Source: an uncultured bacterium
Lineage (GTDB): Bacteria; UBA4055
NCBI GenBank assembly: GCA_937873545.1
Contig: CALMWI010000277.1
Coordinates: 1 to 11,082, forward strand
Direction of reading: 5' to 3'
DNA: 11,082 nt
In this document: positions 6,420 to 11,082 of the stretch, one piece after another
Position numbering within the stretch: the first letter of the stretch is position 1
How the letters are laid out: each line of letters begins with the position of its first letter
Made by a program: the position numbers and the translations under genes
Notes under the pieces: generated by a model
Database searches by the model: none
Seen by the model: the letters and a program-made list of their open reading frames with translations, nothing else
Told to the model about the DNA's origin: nothing

Positions 6420-7667
6420 CTAAATGATTTGAAACAATATTTTCAAAATCTTAAGTCTCGCGCGGTCAGGATCGTTTTCGAAATCTGATTCATTTTCATC
6501 AAATATCAGTTTAGCCCTGTTCCAGTTCTGCATTACAACAGCAGTTGTGAATTTTAGTATGGCAATATCAGTTCCGGTATTCTTAATTGTTTCAAGAATT
6601 CGGGCGGTCTCTCTGAAAAAACCGTGGTCAAAATAAACAAAAGCCGTTCTTTTCAGTTCGTCTGTCGAAAGGCTTAAGTTTATGTTTGATTGGTACTGCG
6701 GCCTGAAAACAACTTCCTGCCTAATAAGAACCGATTGAACCCATTCGTTTTTGAACTTTTTAAGAATATACCCGTCATGGATCTTTGCTGCGTACGACAC
6801 AACTTCTTCAGCTTCATGAATAGAACCTTTTATATATAAACACCTCGCTTCATAAATTATAGCGTCATACTGGTACCCATAGAATTTTTCACCGGGGTCT
6901 TCATTGATTGCCTTGAATAATAGATAAGCTTTCGTGATTTTTCCTGTATGGTAAAGATCACGGGCATAAATATAGGCGAAGTACTTTGATGAAGGATTTA
7001 TTTCATGAAGATTTTTCGAGTACCGTAAAGATGAAGTATGATCTTTAAGGATCAGACTGAAATATTCGATCAGGAACAGGTTTGCTTCGATTTTAGTTAT
7101 ATCCCCTTCGTTGGCAATTTTATCAAGCTGTTTCAATCCTTTCAAAATATTCCCTTTATAACCTAAGACAGATTTAACCCAAAAGCTGTCATTAAAATAC
7201 ACACCGATCGCTATTTCAGACAACGCAGATCCGAAACCGGTATCTGCGGTTCTGTATTTTTTGTTCAGCTTATCGAACATTTTTCTAGAACTTCTTATGT
7301 TCTTGAACATTCCTAAGGACGGATCTGATGATTTAACATATGCAAGGCTTCCGTATAACGATGCTTTAAGAAGCTCTTTTTCATACTGAGAAAAACCTTT
7401 TATAACTCCGTCTTCGATATCATCCGTTACAATTTCTATTTCATCGCAAAGATCTCCGGTGCAGGTAATTTTATGAAGTCTGAATTCTCTGAGTTTTATA
7501 TAAAGATCGAAGATCCTGTCCCAGCCGTTCACTTTTTCATTTTCAGTAAAAGTAATCTCTTCATCCTGATAAAGTTTGATAGAAAATTCTCTGAAGGAAG
7601 AAATAAAATCCGCAGACAGTAATTCCGCCGATAAGCAAAACAGAATTATAACTATTCTGTATATCAT
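6420..7667 (-). CDS. Secreted TPR-like helical repeat protein, function unknown
   Basis: The product is 415 residues. Residues 1-19 form a signal peptide (MIYRIVIILFCLSAELLSA, cleavage before Asp20), so it should be periplasmic or outer-membrane-associated; the residue after cleavage is not Cys, so it is not a lipoprotein. The rest is predicted helical. Paired-helix patterns consistent with tetratricopeptide-like repeats are clearest at about 225-300 (KYFAYIYARDLYHTGKITKA, then EARCLYIKGSIHEAEEVVSYAA) and again at 335-395 (RTAFVYFDHGFFRETARILE, then FTTAVVMQNWNRAKLIFDE). The repeat call is by eye and degenerate. There are no catalytic motifs. It begins 16 bases after purF and probably shares its transcript. 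The function of TPR-like periplasmic proteins is usually binding or assembly; nothing here narrows that. Confidence 0.75.
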   Translation of the reverse strand: MIYRIVIILFCLSAELLSADFISSFREFSIKLYQDEEITFTENEKVNGWDRIFDLYIKLREFRLHKITCTGDLCDEIEIVTDDIEDGVIKGFSQYEKELLKASLYGSLAYVKSSDPSLGMFKNIRSSRKMFDKLNKKYRTADTGFGSALSEIAIGVYFNDSFWVKSVLGYKGNILKGLKQLDKIANEGDITKIEANLFLIEYFSLILKDHTSSLRYSKNLHEINPSSKYFAYIYARDLYHTGKITKAYLLFKAINEDPGEKFYGYQYDAIIYEARCLYIKGSIHEAEEVVSYAAKIHDGYILKKFKNEWVQSVLIRQEVVFRPQYQSNINLSLSTDELKRTAFVYFDHGFFRETARILETIKNTGTDIAILKFTTAVVMQNWNRAKLIFDENESDFENDPDRARLKILKILFQII

Positions 7668-7683
7668 ATAATTTCCAGCTTTG

Positions 7684-9072
7684 TTAGAAACTCACATCTA
7701 CAAGTTCTATCGGGTAATCGCCGTCAAAACAGGCGAAACAGAAATTGTCGTTCGTATTGTTCACGCATTCGGAAAGATCTTCCTGCTTTAAATATTTTAA
7801 AGAATTAACACGCAGATATTCAGGCATATCCTTGAATTCCATCCTGTTCGCCATAAGCTCTTCTTTTGTGTTGGTGTCCAGACCATAAAAGCATGGAAAT
7901 TTAACCGGGGGCGATGCAATCCTCAAATGTATTTCTGCAACTCCTGCCCCCCAGAGCATACCGGCGATCTTTCTCATTGTGGTTCCGCGCACGATAGAAT
8001 CATCGACCAAAACGACTCTTTTGTCCTTGAGTGTCGATATAACAGGATTGAATTTCTGTTTAACGCTTTCATCTCTTCCCCGCTGATCTGGTTTTATGAA
8101 AGTTCTGCCTACATAGTGATTTCTAATCAGAGACATTTCAAAAGGAATATTTCTCGCCTGTGCATATCCGAGAGCCTGAATGTTAGAAGAATCCGGGACG
8201 GCAACAACCACATCCGCTTCAATATCCTCATCGTACTTAGCAAGAGCCTGTCCCATCCTTTTTCTGGCTTCATATACACATATTCCGAACTGCTTACTGT
8301 CCGGCATCGAGAAATATACAGGCTCGAAAACGCAGTGAGAATGACCTGTTTTACCGTTCCTGAGTTCAGGACAGCCGAATTTGAATCTCTCAACCTGATT
8401 ATCTCCGAATACATGAATAATTTCGCCGGGAGTAACTTCCTCGATATTTTCGCACCTTAGAATATCAAGACCTTTTGATTCTGAAGCAAAAGCATATCCT
8501 GAATCCGTTGCTCCAAAAGAGAAAGGTCTTACTCCGTACGGATCTCTGAATCCCCATATTTCATTCCTGCCGATAAGAACTGTCGAAAACGCGCCTTTGA
8601 ATTTCTGCATCACCATTCTTATACACTCGATCACAGGAACCTGTTTAACAATATGATGCCAGACAATGAATCTTAGGAGAAGCTCTCCGTCGTTACCGCT
8701 GTTAAAATTCACTCCTTCCGCTTTAAGTTCATCGGTAAGGGTTTTGTAGTTGGTAATATCTCCGTTGCTTGCAAGAGCGAAAATCGTTCCTTCGAGAGTT
8801 TCAATAACATGCGGCTGGGAATTATTTACATCGCTTGTCCCTCTTGTCGGATACCTTACATGACCAACGGCGATCCTTCCCGGGAAATTTTTTAATACAT
8901 CTTCGGTAAGATTATCTTTTACAAGACCCAGACCTCGGATCTGCTTTATCTGTCTGCCGTTGCTGACTGCCAGACCGCAGCTTTCCTGTCCCCTGTTCTG
9001 TATCGCAAAAAGACCCAGCATTGTATCAAATGCCGCATCGTCTGAATTAAATATTCCAACTACTCCGCACAT
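7684..9072 (-). CDS. purF: Amidophosphoribosyltransferase (purine biosynthesis, iron-sulfur type)
   Basis: The product is 462 residues, cytoplasmic, catalysing the first committed step of purine synthesis: PRPP plus glutamine to phosphoribosylamine. The N-terminal glutaminase domain starts with MCGVVGIF, so the nucleophile Cys2 is exposed by simple removal of Met with no propeptide. NRGQES (26-31), GHVRYPTRGTS (70-80), SNGDITN (102-108), GNDGE (126-130) and RDPYGVRPF (176-184) follow. The phosphoribosyl domain has the PRPP loop VLVDDSIVRGTT (354-365). Cys247, Cys394, Cys445 and Cys448 sit in the places of the [4Fe-4S] ligands of the Bacillus-type enzyme. Ser102 replaces the common His in the HNG motif, and Pro75 the common Ser; the essential Asn-Gly is kept. 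AGGG precedes the ATG. The gene starts one base after the flavodoxin stop. Confidence 0.96.
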   Translation of the reverse strand: MCGVVGIFNSDDAAFDTMLGLFAIQNRGQESCGLAVSNGRQIKQIRGLGLVKDNLTEDVLKNFPGRIAVGHVRYPTRGTSDVNNSQPHVIETLEGTIFALASNGDITNYKTLTDELKAEGVNFNSGNDGELLLRFIVWHHIVKQVPVIECIRMVMQKFKGAFSTVLIGRNEIWGFRDPYGVRPFSFGATDSGYAFASESKGLDILRCENIEEVTPGEIIHVFGDNQVERFKFGCPELRNGKTGHSHCVFEPVYFSMPDSKQFGICVYEARKRMGQALAKYDEDIEADVVVAVPDSSNIQALGYAQARNIPFEMSLIRNHYVGRTFIKPDQRGRDESVKQKFNPVISTLKDKRVVLVDDSIVRGTTMRKIAGMLWGAGVAEIHLRIASPPVKFPCFYGLDTNTKEELMANRMEFKDMPEYLRVNSLKYLKQEDLSECVNNTNDNFCFACFDGDYPIELVDVSF

Positions 9073-9073
9073 A

Positions 9074-9556
9074 TCAAATCCCTATAATTAATTTTGCCCA
9101 GTCTCTCGCTATCTGAATGTCTCTTTCTTTTTGATTTCTTATCGGGTCCTTAAATTCGATCTTGCCGACAATTGAATTTCCGGTGACGGCTTCTTCAAAT
9201 TTCTCGAAAAAGTTTCGGGGACTGCCTCCGTGGCAGCAGAATAAAGCAACTTTTTTATTTTTCAGTTTAATCTGTTTGAAAAATGTTCTTAGAGCAGGCG
9301 CATAAGTCCAAGCCCAAACGGGTGTTCCGATAAATATCAGGTCATAATCCCCAGGCTTTATATTGAACGGCATCAGTTCCGGTTCCGCTTTAGTCATGGC
9401 CTGTTTACCACCCGCAAATATTTTCAAAAAATTATTTCTCGTGATCTCTTTCACGGGTTTTAGTTCAAGCAGATCCGCCCCGATTTCATCAGCCATATTT
9501 TCCGCTATAACCTTTGTATTTCCGTCAAATGAATAAAACACGATAAGTATTTTCAC
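9074..9556 (-). CDS. Flavodoxin-family protein
   Basis: The product is 160 residues from the GTG at 9556, small and cytoplasmic. The beta strand MKILIVFYS leads into the FMN phosphate loop S9-F-D-G-N-T-K15, a variant of the S/T-x-T-G-N-T loop. A second strand YDLIFIGTPVWAWTYAPALRTFF gives the tryptophan/tyrosine-rich loop that packs on the flavin, and KKVALFCCHGG the third. It likely carries electrons or reduces a small molecule. It is the first gene of the transcript that continues one base later into purF. The shorter start was chosen because AAGGAGGG lies just before it; an in-frame GTG at 9583 would put the ribosome site inside the coding region. Confidence 0.88.
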   Translation of the reverse strand: MKILIVFYSFDGNTKVIAENMADEIGADLLELKPVKEITRNNFLKIFAGGKQAMTKAEPELMPFNIKPGDYDLIFIGTPVWAWTYAPALRTFFKQIKLKNKKVALFCCHGGSPRNFFEKFEEAVTGNSIVGKIEFKDPIRNQKERDIQIARDWAKLIIGI

Positions 9557-9560
9557 CAAA

Positions 9561-9568
9561 CCCTCCTT
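9561..9568 (-). promoter_or_regulatory. Strong Shine-Dalgarno AAGGAGGG for the flavodoxin gene
   Basis: This is the best ribosome binding site in the window, four bases from the GTG at 9556. It decides the start against the GTG at 9583. Confidence 0.7.
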
Positions 9569-9583
9569 AGGATTTTTCACCAC

Positions 9584-9591
9584 GAAATATA
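9584..9591 (-). promoter_or_regulatory. Candidate -10 element TATATTTC upstream of flavodoxin-purF
   Basis: On the minus strand TATATTTC lies about 28 bases before the GTG start. No good -35 hexamer is seen at 16-18 bases further upstream, so the call rests on the -10 alone and on the identical octamer before the coiled-coil gene. Confidence 0.25.
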
Positions 9592-9649
9592 CTGAATTTC
9601 AAATTGAATTGCTAATTAAAAAATTATGAAAATAATATCTTTCATTTTA

Positions 9650-9681
9650 TTTGAGAATCGGTTGTTTTTTTCTTACCTTTG
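9650..9681 (+). promoter_or_regulatory. Bacteroidetes-like promoter for the DUF58-ahcY genes
   Basis: TTTG (9650-9653), 20 bases, then TACCTTTG (9674-9681), close to the Bacteroides arrangement TTTG-N19-TAnnTTTG. Predicted transcription start falls at about 9684-9688, practically on the ATG at 9688, which has no Shine-Dalgarno sequence. A weaker sigma-70 type site further upstream cannot be excluded. Confidence 0.4.
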
Positions 9682-9687
9682 CCTTCT

Positions 9688-10587
9688 ATGAAGGAAGATT
9701 ATAAAAAATATCTGGATCCTGAATTCGTTTCCACATTTTCGAACCTGAGCCTGACGACAAAAATGGTGCTGAAAGGTTTTATGCTCGGAATTCATTCGAG
9801 CCCGATGAAAGGCTTTTCCGCGGAATTTTCCGAACATAAGCAGTATAATGAAGGCGATTCTACAAGGTTCGTTGACTGGAAAATTTTCGGCAGAACCGAA
9901 AAATACTTTCTGAAGCAGTTCGAAGATGAAACGAACATTTATGCTAATATATTTCTCGACAGGTCAGCATCTATGAGCTTTAAATCTGAAAATTTTCAAT
10001 ATTCGAAGCTAGATTACGGCAAACAGCTTGCAGCAGCAATATCTACGATCCTGATAAATCAGAAAGACGCAGTCGGGTTCGGTAATTATGCCGATAATCT
10101 CAAAGAATACATACCTCAGAGATCATCAAAACAGCATTTGAAGAATATACTTATCAACATTGAGAATGATATAGTCTTTAATACGCATGAAACGTATGCC
10201 TCATTTGATGAGATCAGTATGAAGCTGCATAAATCAGGGATCCTCGTGATAATATCTGATCTGCTGGAAGAGAGCGACAAGCTGATAAGCAGAATATTAA
10301 CTCTTCAGAAAAGGCAGCAGGACATAATAATTTTTATGATAGCGGATCATGATGAGTACCACCTTCAGCTCGGTGATCATCTGAACATGATAGATTCTGA
10401 AACTAATGAGAATCTGATAGTTAAACCAGCTTTGCTGAAGAATAAATACAAAGAGATTTATGACGAACACATAAATAAATTCAAAAAAGTGTTTACTGAA
10501 AAGAAAATTTACTTTACATTTGTGACAACAAGAACGCCGTTCCATATACCGCTTCGTGAGATCGTTCTTGTACGAGGTAAAAAATAA
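9688..10587 (+). CDS. DUF58 domain protein (von Willebrand A-like)
   Basis: The product is 299 residues from the ATG at 9688. The family signature is visible: YLDPEFVSTFSNLSL (8-22), GIHSSPMKGFSAEFSEHKQY (34-53) and YNEGDSTRFVDWKIFGRTEKYF (53-74), then KQFEDET. A von Willebrand A-like fold follows with a metal-binding motif FLDRSASMS (D-x-S-x-S). There is no signal peptide or transmembrane helix, so it should be cytoplasmic. DUF58 genes typically neighbour MoxR-family ATPases and BatA/BatD-type membrane proteins; none occurs downstream here, where ahcY follows after 12 bases, nor upstream. An in-frame TTG at 9679 is an unlikely start because family members begin near the YLDPEF segment. The molecular role of the family is not settled. 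Confidence 0.9.
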   Translation: MKEDYKKYLDPEFVSTFSNLSLTTKMVLKGFMLGIHSSPMKGFSAEFSEHKQYNEGDSTRFVDWKIFGRTEKYFLKQFEDETNIYANIFLDRSASMSFKSENFQYSKLDYGKQLAAAISTILINQKDAVGFGNYADNLKEYIPQRSSKQHLKNILINIENDIVFNTHETYASFDEISMKLHKSGILVIISDLLEESDKLISRILTLQKRQQDIIIFMIADHDEYHLQLGDHLNMIDSETNENLIVKPALLKNKYKEIYDEHINKFKKVFTEKKIYFTFVTTRTPFHIPLREIVLVRGKK

Positions 10588-10599
10588 ACGGAGAAAATA

Positions 10600-11082
10600 A
10601 TGAAGAAGTACATTGATGAAAAAATGCCGTATAAAGTTAAGGATATCAGCCTCGCCGAATTCGGAAGAAAAGAAATTGACATAGCCGAAAAAGAAATGCC
10701 CGGCCTCATGTCGATTAGAAAAAAATACGCACCGAAAAAACCTCTGAAAGGCGTAAGGATAACAGGCTCGTTACACATGACTATCCAGACTGCTGTTCTG
10801 ATAGAGACCCTCGTTGACCTCGGTGCGATCGTAAGATGGTCGAGCTGCAACATATTTTCGACACAGGATCATGCTGCGGCTGCAATTGCAAAGGCCGGAG
10901 TGCCTGTTTTCGCATGGAAAGGCGAAACGCTGGATGAATTCTGGTGGTGCACAGCCCAGTCATTATCGTTCCCGGGCGGAAAAGGCCCGCAGCTTATTGT
11001 GGATGACGGAGGCGATGCGACTTTAATGTCCCATAAAGGCTATTTCGCCGAGAAGGATCCCGGAATACTTAATGAAAAAATG
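10600..11082 (+). CDS. ahcY: Adenosylhomocysteinase, N-terminal part (3' end outside window)
   Basis: The first 161 residues are present, open at the window end. The enzyme hydrolyses S-adenosylhomocysteine, the product of methyltransferase reactions, to adenosine and homocysteine, using bound NAD. Seen: GSLHMTIQTAVLIETL (56-71, with His59 of the substrate site), SCNIFSTQDHAAAA (82-95, Asp90), FAWKGETLDEFWWC (104-117, Glu109) and IVDDGGDAT (133-141), all diagnostic. The NAD-binding domain lies beyond the edge. GGAG (10590-10593) is six bases from the ATG. It follows the DUF58 stop by 12 bases and likely shares its transcript. Confidence 0.97.
   Translation, partial: MKKYIDEKMPYKVKDISLAEFGRKEIDIAEKEMPGLMSIRKKYAPKKPLKGVRITGSLHMTIQTAVLIETLVDLGAIVRWSSCNIFSTQDHAAAAIAKAGVPVFAWKGETLDEFWWCTAQSLSFPGGKGPQLIVDDGGDATLMSHKGYFAEKDPGILNEKM

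Noticed and set aside
7927..8460. Long open frame on the plus strand (177 codons)
   Set aside because: It is the antisense shadow of purF, which has full family motifs; no ribosome binding site or recognisable protein.
9557..9687. Possible small gene or RNA in the divergent spacer
   Set aside because: The sequence is AT-rich with no good hairpin and no open frame with a ribosome site; only promoter-like motifs are visible.
10509..10963. Minus-strand open frames over the DUF58 end and ahcY
   Set aside because: They lie opposite two well-supported genes and show no family features.

Overview
The window is a moderately AT-rich, densely coded bacterial stretch of eleven protein genes in three transcription blocks. 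There are no RNA genes, mobile elements, CRISPR arrays or long repeats that I can see. No gene-free stretch exceeds about 131 bases; the longest is the divergent spacer 9557-9687. The phylum cannot be fixed from this sequence. Three things suggest an uncultured or little-studied Gram-negative lineage near the FCB group: signal-peptide and beta-rich protein types, the style of the DUF58 protein, and one Bacteroidetes-like promoter. Good Shine-Dalgarno sequences at several starts argue against a typical Bacteroidetes.

Block 1 (2-5567, plus strand) is a tightly packed cell-envelope operon. In order: the end of a GlmU-type uridylyltransferase with no acetyltransferase domain; a small secreted beta-rich protein; a membrane-anchored LytR_C protein; MurL; MurD2; and a soluble M48 metallopeptidase with a TerB-like tail. 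Four of the five junctions overlap by 4-14 bases and the fifth has an 8-base gap. The core is murL-murD2, the uncommon route to D-glutamate in peptidoglycan. MurD2 adds L-Glu to UDP-MurNAc-L-Ala, and MurL then epimerises that terminal L-Glu to D-Glu. The usual route instead makes free D-Glu with MurI and adds it with MurD. The GlmU-type enzyme supplies UDP-GlcNAc upstream of the same pathway.

Block 2 (5569-9556, minus strand) converges on block 1 with one base between the stop codons. Read in its own direction it holds a flavodoxin, purF (iron-sulfur type), a secreted TPR-like protein, then after a 63-base gap with its own promoter-like sequence an acidic coiled-coil protein and an L,D-transpeptidase without an export signal.

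Block 3 (9688-11082, plus strand) diverges from block 2. It has a DUF58 (von Willebrand A-like) protein, whose promoter-like motif lies almost on the start codon, and then ahcY, cut by the window end.

The most noteworthy content is the MurL/MurD2 pathway embedded in a larger envelope operon. The pathway is biochemically known in Xanthomonas. What may be new is the gene neighbourhood, including four poorly understood partners.
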